NCBI RefSeq assembly: GCF_003063435.1
Contig: NZ_NESL01000002.1
Coordinates: forward strand, 434,001-498,000
Direction: 5' to 3'
Origin: Limnohabitans sp. 2KL-1
GTDB lineage: Bacteria > Pseudomonadota > Gammaproteobacteria > Burkholderiales > Burkholderiaceae_C
Length of the DNA: 64,000 nt
In this document: positions 34,317 to 43,320 of the stretch, in pieces
How positions within the stretch are numbered: position 1 is the stretch's first letter
How the letters are laid out: every line of letters begins with the position of its first letter
Translations under genes and position numbers: made by a program
The notes under the pieces: generated by a model
Told to the model about the DNA's origin: nothing
Seen by the model: the letters and a program-made list of their open reading frames with translations, nothing else
Databases searched by the model: none

Positions 34317-35477
34317 ATGGCCCTCGACTCCGAATCCTTTGAACTCTTGTTGCCCACCCTCCAGCGCTTCATCCGCGAGCGCTTGATCCCGGCCGAAAAC
34401 CACCTTGAAGAGCACGACGACGTGCCACTGGACATCGTTCAGGACATGAAAGACATGGGTCTGTTTGGCCTGACGGTGCCCGAAGCGTTCGGTGGCATCG
34501 GTCTGTCGGTCAGTCAAGAGGTGCTGGTCAACTACGAGCTCGGCCGCACCGCGCCCGCCTTCCGCTCAGTCTTTGGCACCAACATCGGCATCGGCTCGCA
34601 AGGCATCTTGATGGACGGCACGCCCGAGCAAAAAGCCGCCTACCTGCCCCGCGTGGCCAGCGGCGAGCTGATCATGTCGTTCGCCTTGACCGAACCCGAT
34701 GTCGGCACCGACGCCGCCTCGCTCAAGACCCGCGCCGAACTCGACGGCGACCACTATGTGCTCAACGGCACCAAGCGCTACATCACCAACGCACCGCGTG
34801 CTGGCGCCTTCACCTTGATGGCGCGCACCGGCGGGCCGGGCGCGGGCGGTGTCTCGGCCTTCATCGTGCCGGCCGATCTGCCGGGCATCCAGCTGGGCAA
34901 GCCCGACAAAAAAATGGGCCAACGCGGCACCAAGACCTGTGATGTGATTTTGGAGAACGTGCGCGTGCCCGCCGCCAACATCATCGGCGGCGTGCCCGGC
35001 CAGGGTTTCAAGACCGCCATGAAGGTGCTGGACCGTGGCCGGCTGAACATCTCGGCCGTGTCCTGCGGCCTGGCCTCGCGCATCTTGGACGAGGCACGCG
35101 CCTATGCCCGCGAGCGCAAGCAGTTCGGCAAGCCCATTGGCGAGTTCCAGCTGATCCAGGCCATGCTGGCCGACAGCCAGGCCGAGTTGCTGGCGGGTTG
35201 GTCGCTGGTCAAGGACGTGGCCGCACGCTTTGACCTCAAGCCGCCGCATGTGTCCGACCCCGAAATTTCCATGCAGGTGTCCTGCGCCAAGCTGTTCTCC
35301 ACCGAAATGGTGGGCCGCGTGGCCGACCGGGGTGTGCAGATCCACGGCGGGGCGGGCTACATCAACGAATACCCGGTCGAGCGCTTTTACCGCGACGCCC
35401 GCTTGCTGCGCCTGTACGAAGGCACCACCCAAGTGCAGCAAATCATCATCGGCCGCGAGTTGCTGCGCACGGCGTGA
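34317..35477 (+). CDS. acyl-CoA dehydrogenase
   Basis: The product is 386 aa with the full acyl-CoA dehydrogenase fold. FALTEPDVGTDAASLKTRAE is the first signature, KKMGQRGTKTCDVILENVRVPA the middle domain, and LLRLYEGTTQVQQIIIGREL the second signature with catalytic Glu368. It passes electrons to ETF, whose genes follow. Because AliB is encoded at 45680, this enzyme probably acts on another ester, for instance pimeloyl-CoA or a chain-shortened dicarboxyl-CoA; that is inference. The start at 34317 has no clear ribosome site. Confidence 0.88.
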   Translation: MALDSESFELLLPTLQRFIRERLIPAENHLEEHDDVPLDIVQDMKDMGLFGLTVPEAFGGIGLSVSQEVLVNYELGRTAPAFRSVFGTNIGIGSQGILMDGTPEQKAAYLPRVASGELIMSFALTEPDVGTDAASLKTRAELDGDHYVLNGTKRYITNAPRAGAFTLMARTGGPGAGGVSAFIVPADLPGIQLGKPDKKMGQRGTKTCDVILENVRVPAANIIGGVPGQGFKTAMKVLDRGRLNISAVSCGLASRILDEARAYARERKQFGKPIGEFQLIQAMLADSQAELLAGWSLVKDVAARFDLKPPHVSDPEISMQVSCAKLFSTEMVGRVADRGVQIHGGAGYINEYPVERFYRDARLLRLYEGTTQVQQIIIGRELLRTA

Positions 35478-35525
35478 GAGCAGCCACACGCTTTTAGAAA
35501 CCCACACATCGATTGGAGTGACCTC

Positions 35526-36281
35526 ATGAAAATTCTCGTTCCCGTGAAGCGGGTAGTGGACTACAACGTCAAAGTGCGGGTCAAATCCGACGGCTCCGGC
35601 GTGGACATTGCCAACGTCAAAATGAGCATGAACCCCTTTGACGAAATCGCCGTTGAAGAAGCCGTTCGCCTCAAAGAAAAAGGCCTGGCCACCGAAGTTA
35701 TCGCTGTCTCTTGCGGCGTGACCCAGTGCCAGGAAACCCTGCGCACCGCCATGGCGATTGGTGCTGACCGCGGCATCCTGGTCGAGACCCCCGCTGACCA
35801 GGACCTGCAGCCCCTGGCCGTGGCCAAGCTGCTCAAGGCCCTGGTGGACAAAGAGCAACCCGGCTTGATCATTTTGGGCAAGCAAGCCATTGACGACGAC
35901 TGCAACCAGACTGGCCAGATGTTGGCCGCATTGGCCGACCTGCCCCAAGCCACCTTCGCCTCCAAGGTCGAGATCGTGGACGGCAAGGCGCAAGTGACCC
36001 GCGAGATCGACGGCGGCCTGGAAGTGCTGAGCATCAGCCTGCCTGCGGTGGTGACCACCGACCTGCGCCTGAACGAGCCGCGCTACGTGACCTTGCCCAA
36101 CATCATGAAGGCCAAGAAAAAGCAGCTCGACATCTTCAAGCCTGAAGACCTGGGCGTCGATGTGGCCCCCCGCATCAAGACCCTCAAGGTTGCCGAGCCT
36201 GCCAAGCGCAGCGCCGGCATCAAGGTGCCCGATGTCGCCACGCTGGTGGACAAGCTGAAAAACGTGGCCAAAGTCATTTGA
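35526..36281 (+). CDS. etfB: electron transfer flavoprotein beta subunit
   Basis: The product is 251 aa. [27 protein letters not shown] starts the domain, and [18 protein letters not shown] is the conserved ETF-beta motif; [32 protein letters not shown] follows. GGAG lies before the ATG. With EtfA it takes electrons from the acyl-CoA dehydrogenases at 34317 and 45680. The intergenic gap to etfA is unusually long (268 bases) and filled with a heptamer array. Confidence 0.95.
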   Translation: MKILVPVKRVVDYNVKVRVKSDGSGVDIANVKMSMNPFDEIAVEEAVRLKEKGLATEVIAVSCGVTQCQETLRTAMAIGADRGILVETPADQDLQPLAVAKLLKALVDKEQPGLIILGKQAIDDDCNQTGQMLAALADLPQATFASKVEIVDGKAQVTREIDGGLEVLSISLPAVVTTDLRLNEPRYVTLPNIMKAKKKQLDIFKPEDLGVDVAPRIKTLKVAEPAKRSAGIKVPDVATLVDKLKNVAKVI

Positions 36282-36549
36282 GGTTCAGCGTTCAGCGTTC
36301 AGCGTGAAAAGCAAAAACCAACGTCCATTGCTCGATGCACAACCTCAGGTGCGCACCCCGAAACCGAAAACCGTAACGCTCAACGCCCAACGCTCAACGC
36401 CCAACGCCCAACGCCCAACGCTCAACGCTCAACGCTCAACGCCCAACGCCCAACGCCCAACGCCCAACGCCCAACGCCCAACGCTCAACGCCCAACGCTC
36501 AACGCTCAACGCTCAACGCTCAACGCTCAACGCCAAACGCTCAACCATC
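36282..36549 (+). repeat. heptanucleotide repeat element between etfB and etfA
   Basis: The element starts right after the etfB stop with three TTCAGCG heptamers (36284-36304), then about 70 bases of unique sequence, then 24 uninterrupted heptamers of CAACGCT or CAACGCC from 36374 to 36541. It ends eight bases before the etfA ATG, which has no Shine-Dalgarno. The short arm and the main array are complementary in six of seven positions per unit, so the transcript could fold into a long imperfect hairpin. An element with the same layout and orientation lies before pmdA at 57691-57902. Confidence 0.9.
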
Positions 36550-37482
36550 ATGACCACACTCGTTATCGCAGAACACGACAACGCCTCGATCAAAGGCGCC
36601 ACCCTGAACACCGTCACGGCTGCTGCCGTTTGTGGTGGTGACGTGCATGTGCTCGTCGCGGGCCACAACGCAGGCGCTGCGGCGGCGGCTGCCGCGCAAA
36701 TCAGCGGCGTCAGCAAAGTCATCCACGCCGACAGCGAAGCTCTGGCCCACGGCCTGGCAGAGAACGTCGCAGCCCAAGTGCTCGCCATCGCCGCCAACTA
36801 CAGCCACATCCTGTTTCCCGCCACTGCCGCTGGCAAGAACGTCGCCCCTCGCGTGGCTGCCAAGCTGGACGTGGCCCAGATCAGCGATGTGACCCAAGTG
36901 GTGTCGGTCGACACGTTTGAGCGCCCGATCTACGCTGGCAACGCCATCGCCACCGTGCAAAGTATCGACGCCACCAAAGTCATCACTGTGCGCACCACCG
37001 GCTTTGACGCCGCAGCCGCTACAGGTGGCAGCGCAGCCGTAGAAAGCGCCGCAGCCCAAGCCGACAGCGACAAGAGCAGCTTCACTCGCAGCGAGATCGC
37101 CAAGAACGACCGCCCGGAGCTGACGGCGGCCAAGATCATCGTCTCGGGTGGTCGCGCTTTGGGCAGCTCGGAAAAGTTCAACGAAGTGATGACGCCGCTG
37201 GCCGACAAGCTGGGCGCAGCGATTGGCGCGAGCCGCGCGGCGGTCGATGCCGGTTACGCGGCCAACGACCTGCAAGTGGGCCAGACCGGCAAGATCGTCG
37301 CGCCGCAGCTGTACATCGCGGCCGGTATCTCCGGCGCGATCCAGCATTTGGCGGGCATGAAGGATTCGAAGGTGATCGTGGCGATCAACAAGGACCCTGA
37401 GGCCCCGATCTTCAGCGTGGCCGACTTCGGCCTCGAAGCCGATCTGTTTGCGGCGGTGCCTGAACTGACACAGGCCGTTTGA
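36550..37482 (+). CDS. etfA: electron transfer flavoprotein alpha subunit
   Basis: The product is 310 aa. [25 protein letters not shown] begins the N-terminal domain; [73 protein letters not shown] holds the FAD domain, ending [24 protein letters not shown] frame extending upstream is only translated repeat, so I start at 36550. The gene lacks a ribosome site because the repeat array abuts it; translation may depend on re-initiation or on the repeat structure. Confidence 0.94.
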   Translation: MTTLVIAEHDNASIKGATLNTVTAAAVCGGDVHVLVAGHNAGAAAAAAAQISGVSKVIHADSEALAHGLAENVAAQVLAIAANYSHILFPATAAGKNVAPRVAAKLDVAQISDVTQVVSVDTFERPIYAGNAIATVQSIDATKVITVRTTGFDAAAATGGSAAVESAAAQADSDKSSFTRSEIAKNDRPELTAAKIIVSGGRALGSSEKFNEVMTPLADKLGAAIGASRAAVDAGYAANDLQVGQTGKIVAPQLYIAAGISGAIQHLAGMKDSKVIVAINKDPEAPIFSVADFGLEADLFAAVPELTQAV

Positions 37483-37503
37483 GGTCAGTTCCCGACGACC
37501 CAC

Positions 37504-37523
37504 CGGGCACTTGACAGTGCCCG
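37504..37523. other. small hairpin between etfA and livH
   Basis: CGGGCAC-TTGACA-GTGCCCG is a perfect 7-bp stem with a 6-base loop, 22 bases after the etfA stop. No T tract follows, so it is more likely a processing or stability hairpin than a terminator. Confidence 0.35.
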
Positions 37524-37552
37524 ATTCACAAAAAGAGACAGGAGACAAAAAG

Positions 37553-38404
37553 ATGCCAACCATCCATTTATTCAACGGCCTGGTGTACGGGTCCTTGCTC
37601 ATCATCATGAGCTCGGGCCTGGCACTGATTTACGGGCTGCGCCGTGTGGTGAACTTTGCCCACGGCGGGCTGTACATGCTGGGGGCCTACATCGGGTTCA
37701 CGGTGGCCACACACAGCAATTTCTGGGTGGCGCTGGTGGCTGCGCCTGCGGCCATGGCGCTGTTGGGTGTGTTGCTCGACCGCTATGGTTTGCGCCTGTT
37801 GCAGGACCGTGAACCGCTCTCCGTGATGCTGGTGACCTTTGGCCTGCTGCTCATCCTGGAAGACCTGGTGGTCTTCATTTGGGGCAAGGCCAATCACTCG
37901 CTGTTCACGCCCGACTTGCTCAACTTCACCGTGGACCTGCTGGGTGACCAGGTGCCCGCTTACCGCATCGGCGTGATCGTGGTGGGCCTGTCGGTGGCAC
38001 TGGGTTTGACGCTGTGGTTGCGCTTCTCGCGGATTGGTTTGTTTGTGCGGGCCGCCAGCACCGATCCGGTCACCACCTCCATGCAGGGTGTCAACACCGA
38101 CGCGGTCAGCGCCGCTGTGGTGGGTCTGGGCAGTGCGCTGGCCGGTCTGGCCGGCGTCGTGGCCGCGCCCTTTTTGTCGCTCTCGCCTCACATGAGCTCG
38201 GACGTGCTGATCGACTCCTTCGTAGTGGTGGTGATTGGCGGCCTCGGCTCGCTGGCCGGCGCATTCGTCGCCGCGCTGCTGCTGGGGATGATGCAGGCCA
38301 TTGGCGCGGTGTACATGCCGCAGCTGTCGGTGCTGCTGCCCTTCATCTTCATGATCGCCATCCTGATCTGGAAGCCCTCTGGCCTGGCCGGCAGCCGCAC
38401 CTGA
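37553..38404 (+). CDS. branched-chain-type ABC transporter permease (LivH)
   Basis: The product is 283 aa with about eight membrane helices. GLVYGSLLIIMSSGLALIYGLRRVVNFAHGGLYMLGAYIGF is the LivH N-terminal signature, and LLGMMQAIGAVYMPQLSVLLPFIFMIAILIWKPSGLAG the C-terminal one. AGGAGACAAAAAG precedes the ATG at 37553. It forms the inner-membrane channel with LivM. Such importers in aromatic or alicyclic clusters often carry the ring acid itself rather than amino acids. Confidence 0.92.
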   Translation: MPTIHLFNGLVYGSLLIIMSSGLALIYGLRRVVNFAHGGLYMLGAYIGFTVATHSNFWVALVAAPAAMALLGVLLDRYGLRLLQDREPLSVMLVTFGLLLILEDLVVFIWGKANHSLFTPDLLNFTVDLLGDQVPAYRIGVIVVGLSVALGLTLWLRFSRIGLFVRAASTDPVTTSMQGVNTDAVSAAVVGLGSALAGLAGVVAAPFLSLSPHMSSDVLIDSFVVVVIGGLGSLAGAFVAALLLGMMQAIGAVYMPQLSVLLPFIFMIAILIWKPSGLAGSRT

Positions 38405-38420
38405 ACCCGGAGCACACACC

Positions 38421-39401
38421 ATGAACTTTTCCAAAACCCTTCTGTTGGCGTTGCTGGCCCTGCTGGCCGGCGTGGCCATCGCTTACCTGACCCCTTCCAG
38501 CAGTTTGCTGGGCCTGTTTGCCCAGGCCGTGATCTACGCCATCTTCGCACTCGGTGTCGGAGTGTTGTTGCGCCAGAACGGCCTGACCAGTTTCGGCCAT
38601 GCGCTGTTTTTTGGTGCGGCCGGTTACGCCATGGGCGTGATCCTGGCCCTCGACTGGCTGAGTGCCGAATTGGCCATCCCGGTGGTGTTGCTGGGCATCG
38701 GCGTGCTGGCCTTTGTGATCGGCCTGGTCATCGTGCGCGTGCCGGGCATCGCCTTTGGCATGCTGACACTGGCCATCGGGCAGATGGCCTATTTGCTGGC
38801 CACCCGCTCACGCGGCCTGGTTGGCGGCGCGGACGGCATGAGTGTGAACTGGCCGGCCACCTTGTTCGGCGTCAAGCAGTCGGTGCTGCTCAAGCCGGAC
38901 ACGCTGTTTCTGATCGTCTGGACCGTGATGATCGGGGTCACCTTGTGCGTGGTGTGGGTCTTGCGCACGCGCTTTGGGGCCATCACCGAGGCGATTCGTG
39001 ACAACGAGGAACGCGCCCGCTTCATCGGCATCACCACCACCGTGCCACGTGCGCTGGTCTACGCGTTGTCGGCCATGGTCACGGGCGTGGCGGGCCTGCT
39101 GTCGTCCTTCAACGCCGGGTTTGTGTCACCCGAGAGCCTGCACTGGAGTGTCTCGGGCATCGCCCTGGTGATGGTGGTGGTGGGCGGCTTCAAGTCGGTC
39201 ATCGGCCCCATCGTGGGGGCCATCGTGTACTTCCTGTTCAAGGACCTGCTGGGCGACTACGCCACCTACTGGATGGCGATTTTCGGGGCCACCCTGATCG
39301 CCGTGATCGTGTTCTCGCCCGACGGCATCGCCGGGGCGCTGGCGCGACTGTTCAAGCCCCGCGCCACGCATGGCGCGGCCACCGGCCCCCGTGGCCACTG
39401 A
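38421..39401 (+). CDS. branched-chain-type ABC transporter permease (LivM)
   Basis: The product is 326 aa. GLTSFGHALFFGAAGYAMGVILAL and RFGAITEAIRDNEERARFIGITT are LivM hallmarks, and the last helices end in VFSPDGIAGALARL. It pairs with LivH. GGAG precedes the ATG, and 16 bases separate it from livH. Confidence 0.92.
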   Translation: MNFSKTLLLALLALLAGVAIAYLTPSSSLLGLFAQAVIYAIFALGVGVLLRQNGLTSFGHALFFGAAGYAMGVILALDWLSAELAIPVVLLGIGVLAFVIGLVIVRVPGIAFGMLTLAIGQMAYLLATRSRGLVGGADGMSVNWPATLFGVKQSVLLKPDTLFLIVWTVMIGVTLCVVWVLRTRFGAITEAIRDNEERARFIGITTTVPRALVYALSAMVTGVAGLLSSFNAGFVSPESLHWSVSGIALVMVVVGGFKSVIGPIVGAIVYFLFKDLLGDYATYWMAIFGATLIAVIVFSPDGIAGALARLFKPRATHGAATGPRGH

Positions 39402-39422
39402 CCTGCACAACCGGAGAACACC

Positions 39423-40142
39423 ATGACAGCCTACGTGCTTGAAACACGCGACGTGGCCATCCACTACGGTGGGGTCAAGGCCCTGGACGGCGTCTCGCTG
39501 ACGCTGGAAAAAGGCCAGATTCGCGGCCTGATCGGCCCCAACGGCGCGGGCAAATCCACCGTGATCGATGCCATCACCGGACGCCGTCCGCTGACCCGTG
39601 GCCAGGTGATCCTGGACGGCCAGGACGTGAGCCAGCTCGGGGCGGTGGCGCGCCGACGCCTGGGCCTGTCGCGCAGCTTCCAGCGCACCAGCATCTTCAC
39701 CGGCATGCCGGTGCGCAAGCAGGTGGAGCTGGCCTCTTACAAAATGGGCGTGAGCGACTCGGCCGCCGATGCCGAAGCGGTGCTGCAAGAACTCGACCTG
39801 GCGCGCCTGGGCGATGTGGTGGCCGAAGACCTGGGCTATGGCGAGCAACGCCGCCTGGACCTGGCGCTGGCCCTGGTCGGCCGCCCCAAGATGCTGATGC
39901 TCGACGAGCCCATGGCGGGCTTGTCGGTCAAGGAGTCGCTGGACCTGGCCCAGCACCTGAAAGCGCTGACCTCGCGCTGGGAGGTGTCGGTGCTGCTGGT
40001 GGAACACGACATGGACGTGGTGTTTAGCATCTCGGATGCCGTCACCGTTTTCGAATTGGGCCGTGTCATCGCCAGTGGCGAGCCAGCCCAGGTGCGCGCC
40101 GACCCCCGTGTGCGCGAAGCTTATCTGGGAAGCGCAGCATGA
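39423..40142 (+). CDS. ABC transporter ATPase (LivG)
   Basis: The product is 239 aa. Walker A is GPNGAGKST, the signature region reads LGYGEQRRLDLALAL (a LivG-type variant of LSGGQ), Walker B is MLMLDEPMAGLS, and the switch His lies in LLVEHDMDVVFSISD. It supplies ATP hydrolysis for the importer. It shares a four-base overlap with livF. Confidence 0.93.
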   Translation: MTAYVLETRDVAIHYGGVKALDGVSLTLEKGQIRGLIGPNGAGKSTVIDAITGRRPLTRGQVILDGQDVSQLGAVARRRLGLSRSFQRTSIFTGMPVRKQVELASYKMGVSDSAADAEAVLQELDLARLGDVVAEDLGYGEQRRLDLALALVGRPKMLMLDEPMAGLSVKESLDLAQHLKALTSRWEVSVLLVEHDMDVVFSISDAVTVFELGRVIASGEPAQVRADPRVREAYLGSAA

Positions 40143-40843
40143 CCCGACTCCTCGACCTTCACAACGTCAATGCCTTTTATGGCTCGGCCCACATCCTGCA
40201 CGGCCTGAGCCTGCATGTGAACGCAGGCGAGCGCGTGGCCCTGATCGGGCGCAACGGCGTGGGCAAAACCACTGTCGTCAACACCATCTTGGGCCTGGCC
40301 CAAATGAAAGGTGGCCACATTCGCATGGGCAGCCAGGACATCACCCGACCGCGACCCTACACCGCCGCCCAGCGCGGCATGGTGGTGGTGCCGCAAGGCC
40401 GCCGCATCGTGGCCAACCTGACGGTGGAAGAAAACCTGCTGCTGGGTGCCGCCACCGGCCGCAAAGGCCCCTGGAATGTGCCCGAGATCTACAAGCTGTT
40501 TCCCATCCTGCAAGAGCGTGCCCACACCCCGGGCACAGCGCTCTCGGGCGGGCAGCAGCAGATGCTGGCCGTTGGCCGTGCGCTCATGGCCAACCCGGAC
40601 CTGATCTTGCTGGACGAGCCCACCGAAGGCCTGGCCCCGGTGATCGTGGACCAGCTGGCCGACATCTTCAACCGCGTGGCCGACCAGGGCACGGCCTTGT
40701 TGCTGATCGAACAAAACCTCAGCCTGGTGGTGCGTGTGGCGCACCGCTACCTGGCCATGGCCAAGGGCAACGTGGTGGCCCAAGGCCCGGTTGAAAACAC
40801 CCCACAGGGGCTCAAGGACATCGAACAACACGTTTTGGTGTGA
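40139..40843 (+). CDS. ABC transporter ATPase (LivF)
   Basis: The product is 234 aa. Walker A GRNGVGKTT, signature LSGGQQQMLAVGRAL, Walker B LILLDEPTEGLAP and ALLLIEQNLSLVVRVAHRYLAM identify LivF. The ATGA overlap with livG means coupled translation. A GC hairpin follows the stop codon before the binding-protein gene. Confidence 0.93.
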   Translation: MTRLLDLHNVNAFYGSAHILHGLSLHVNAGERVALIGRNGVGKTTVVNTILGLAQMKGGHIRMGSQDITRPRPYTAAQRGMVVVPQGRRIVANLTVEENLLLGAATGRKGPWNVPEIYKLFPILQERAHTPGTALSGGQQQMLAVGRALMANPDLILLDEPTEGLAPVIVDQLADIFNRVADQGTALLLIEQNLSLVVRVAHRYLAMAKGNVVAQGPVENTPQGLKDIEQHVLV

Positions 40844-40844
40844 G

Positions 40845-40866
40845 GCCCGGACCGCCGGGCTTTGTG
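40845..40866 (+). terminator. hairpin with short T run between livF and livK
   Basis: GCCCGG-ACCG-CCGGGC at 40845-40860 is followed by TTTGTGTGT. It could be a weak or partial terminator that tunes expression of the binding protein relative to the channel genes. Confidence 0.45.
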
Positions 40867-40914
40867 TGTAAGCAGTGAAGCCATTTTTGGCATTTTTTAA
40901 ATCAAGGAGACAAC

Positions 40915-42102
40915 ATGTTCAAACCCACCCGAATCCAACAACTCGTGGCCATTGCCACCCTGGCTGCCGCGCTGCCCCTGGCCGCCCAGGCGCAGGGCAA
41001 GGACCCGGTGCGCGTGGCGCTGATCACGTCCAAATCGGGCGGCTTTGCCACCATGGGCGCTGACGTGGCCAACGGCATCCGCTTTGCGGTGGAAGAAGCC
41101 AACGCCCGTGGCGGCGTGGACGGCCGCAAGGTGATCGTGGCCGAAGGCGATGACGAGAGCACGCCCGATGCCGGTCGCCGTGCCGCCGAGAAACTTTCGC
41201 GCGAAGGCCACAACCTGATCATCGGCCCCATCACTTCGGGCATCTCGCTGACCATCAGCCAGAACCTGGCACGCTGGGACGCCGCCCTGATCGGCACCAT
41301 CAGCAAGGCCGATCGCCTGACAGGGGACGCCTGCAACACCCGCTTCATCCGCACCAACCACTCGGATGCGATGGACCTGGCCATGATCAACGACTGGCTC
41401 AAAGGCATTCCGGGCAACAACTTCGCCATCATGGCGGCCGACTACATCTGGGGCCAGGACTCGGCCAAGTCCTTTGAGCAAGCCGTGACCGCACAGGGCA
41501 AGAAGGTGTCGCTCAAGCTGATGGTGCCCATGGGCACCAAGGACTACGCGCCCTACATCCAGCAGCTCAAGGCCGCCAAGGTCGACGCCATCTGGACCGC
41601 CGAAGTGGCCGGTGCCATCGCCTTCACCAAGCAGGCGGCCGACTTCGGCCTGGTCCCGCAGACGCCACTAATTGGTCATGCCTTGCTGTCGAACTTCGTG
41701 ATCAACGCCACCGGCAATGCGCTGACCAATGTGCCGGGCAACGTGGGCTTCACCCCCGACATCGACACCCCTCAGACCAAGGCTTTTGTGAACGCCTTCA
41801 AGGCCAAGTTCAACCGCATGCCGTCTGACACCGAAGGCCAGGCCTACAACGGTGCCCTGGTGCTGTTCCAGGGCGTGACACTGGCCAAGAGCGTCAAGCC
41901 CGAAGACGTGACCAAGGCCCTGCGCGGTGCCACCGTGGACACGCTGTATGGCAAGGCCCCCGTGCGCGCAGCCGACAACCAGATGGTGATCCCCAACTAC
42001 GTGGCCCGCGTGAAGACTGCCGACGGTGTGCTGCGCCCGGTCGTTGAGCGTACCTTCCCGGCCTCGATCACACCCGCCGCATCGCCTGCCTGCAAGATGT
42101 AA
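40915..42102 (+). CDS. ABC transporter substrate-binding protein (LivK-type)
   Basis: The product is 395 aa. A signal peptide (RIQQLVAIATLAAALPLAAQAQG) is followed by DPVRVALITSKSGGFATMGADVANGIRFAVEEANARGGVDGRKV, the type I periplasmic binding fold. AGGAGACAAC precedes the ATG. It presents ligand to LivHMGF. Proteins of this group bind amino acids, benzoate derivatives or alicyclic acids; cyclohexanecarboxylate is a reasonable guess from the neighbours. Confidence 0.9.
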   Translation: MFKPTRIQQLVAIATLAAALPLAAQAQGKDPVRVALITSKSGGFATMGADVANGIRFAVEEANARGGVDGRKVIVAEGDDESTPDAGRRAAEKLSREGHNLIIGPITSGISLTISQNLARWDAALIGTISKADRLTGDACNTRFIRTNHSDAMDLAMINDWLKGIPGNNFAIMAADYIWGQDSAKSFEQAVTAQGKKVSLKLMVPMGTKDYAPYIQQLKAAKVDAIWTAEVAGAIAFTKQAADFGLVPQTPLIGHALLSNFVINATGNALTNVPGNVGFTPDIDTPQTKAFVNAFKAKFNRMPSDTEGQAYNGALVLFQGVTLAKSVKPEDVTKALRGATVDTLYGKAPVRAADNQMVIPNYVARVKTADGVLRPVVERTFPASITPAASPACKM

Positions 42103-42106
42103 GACA

Positions 42107-42132
42107 CAGAGCCACCCTCAGGTGGCTCTGTT
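42107..42132 (+). terminator. terminator-like hairpin after livK
   Basis: CAGAGCCACC-CTCA-GGTGGCTCTG is a perfect 10-bp stem with a four-base loop, starting four bases after the livK stop. Only TT follows, so it may end or protect the liv transcript. Confidence 0.6.
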
Positions 42133-42206
42133 CAACTGCACACGCCTGCACCCCAACAACACATTCGGGTGCAGGCGTCCGACAGTTTCAAAAAACACAC
42201 CCACGC

Positions 42207-43241
42207 ATGCTGGACACACGACTTCAAGGCAGCACGCTGAGCCCGTTTTCCGTGCAGGCCGACCCGGCCCGCTTGCAAGCCTTTGCCCGGGCCACCGGGC
42301 AGACCGACCCGCAGTACCTCGATGCCACCGCAGCGCGTGCCCAGGGGCATCCGGACTTGCCCATTCCGCCCACGTTTTATTTCTGCCTGGAAATGGACGC
42401 GCCGCACCCGATGGCGCTGTACGAGCGCTTGGGCGTGGACTATGCGCGGGTGTTACACGGCGAGCAGCATTTTCAATACCACCGCATGGCCTTTGCCGGT
42501 GAGCGCTTGTGCTTTGCGCCGCGCATCTCCAAGCTGTACGCCCGCAAGGGCGGCGCACTGGAATTCATCGTGCGCGACACGCGTGTTGAAGGGGCTGGCG
42601 GCGAACCCGTGGCAGATCTGCGCAGCGTGCTCGTGGTGAACCATGCCCTGGCCGAAGGCCCCAGCGCACAGGCTTCCCGCGCGACACATCCAGCGACGGA
42701 CCCAGCGAAGCATTCAGCAACGCACCCAGCGCCCCCTCAGGCGACGGCATCACCCAACTCGCGCCTAGACCTGAGCCTGATTGCTCAACACGATGCCCTG
42801 GCGACCATGTCAGGCACGCGCCTGCCTGCGCTCTTCATGCCACCGATCACGCGCGAGACGTTGGTGAACTATGCCGCCGCCTCGGGCGACGACAACCCGC
42901 TGCACATCGACCCGGCCTACGCCAGCCGCGCCGGCCACCCCGATGTGTTCGCCCACGGCATGTTGTCGGCCGCCTACCTGGCCCGGCTGTTGACCAGCTG
43001 GGTGGACCAGGCGGCCATCCGTAGCCTGCAGCTGCGCTTTGTGGCGATCACCCAGCTGGGCGATGCCGTGTGTGGACAGGCTCTTGTTCACCCACCCGAA
43101 CACGTCAGCGCCCCGGACAGCCCGCCCCCCAGCTCCCTCGTCACGCTGGGTGCAGAGAACCAACATGCCCAGCGCAAGGTGATCGGCTCAGCCCGGGTCT
43201 GGCCCGATCCACGCCATCCTCCACACCAGCCCCAAGGCTGA
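42207..43241 (+). CDS. double-hotdog (MaoC-type) dehydratase, two domains in one chain
   Basis: The product is 344 aa. The N-terminal half (about 1-150) is the FAS1-like or MaoC N-terminal hotdog, with QGHPDLPIPPTFYFCLEMD and LHGEQHFQYHRMAFAGERL. The C-terminal half (about 200-320) is the catalytic MaoC hotdog with DDNPLHIDPAYASRAGHPDVFAHGMLSAAYLARLL, which holds the Asp/His pair of R-hydratases. In related bacteria the halves are commonly separate genes. The linker contains a tetrapeptide-period repeat. The enzyme probably hydrates an enoyl-CoA or dehydrates a hydroxyacyl-CoA in the alicyclic pathway. The start lacks a ribosome site. Confidence 0.8.
   Translation: MLDTRLQGSTLSPFSVQADPARLQAFARATGQTDPQYLDATAARAQGHPDLPIPPTFYFCLEMDAPHPMALYERLGVDYARVLHGEQHFQYHRMAFAGERLCFAPRISKLYARKGGALEFIVRDTRVEGAGGEPVADLRSVLVVNHALAEGPSAQASRATHPATDPAKHSATHPAPPQATASPNSRLDLSLIAQHDALATMSGTRLPALFMPPITRETLVNYAAASGDDNPLHIDPAYASRAGHPDVFAHGMLSAAYLARLLTSWVDQAAIRSLQLRFVAITQLGDAVCGQALVHPPEHVSAPDSPPPSSLVTLGAENQHAQRKVIGSARVWPDPRHPPHQPQG
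42681..42752 (+). repeat. 12-bp tandem repeat in the hotdog linker
   Basis: Six 12-base units, all starting GCGAC, GCGAA, GCAAC or GCGCC, encode ATHP, ATDP, AKHS, ATHP, APPQ and ATAS. They form the flexible linker between the two hotdog domains. Period and degeneracy match the tracts in tadE and cpaC. Confidence 0.8.
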
Positions 43242-43320
43242 GCCCGGTCGGGCACCCCGACACCGGCTGGCCTGTTCGGCGCTACACCGATTGATCCATT
43301 TCCTGACTGAAAGAAACCCC

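Noticed and set aside
34566-35993. 475-residue minus-strand frame opposite the acyl-CoA dehydrogenase and etfB
   Set aside because: Both plus-strand genes have complete family motifs; the minus frame has none.
36374-36541. CRISPR array
   Set aside because: Units are only seven bases with no spacers and no cas genes nearby.
36304-36549. Long in-frame N-terminal extension of EtfA through the heptamer array
   Set aside because: It translates only to seven-residue repeats (LNAQRST type); the ETF domain starts at 36550.
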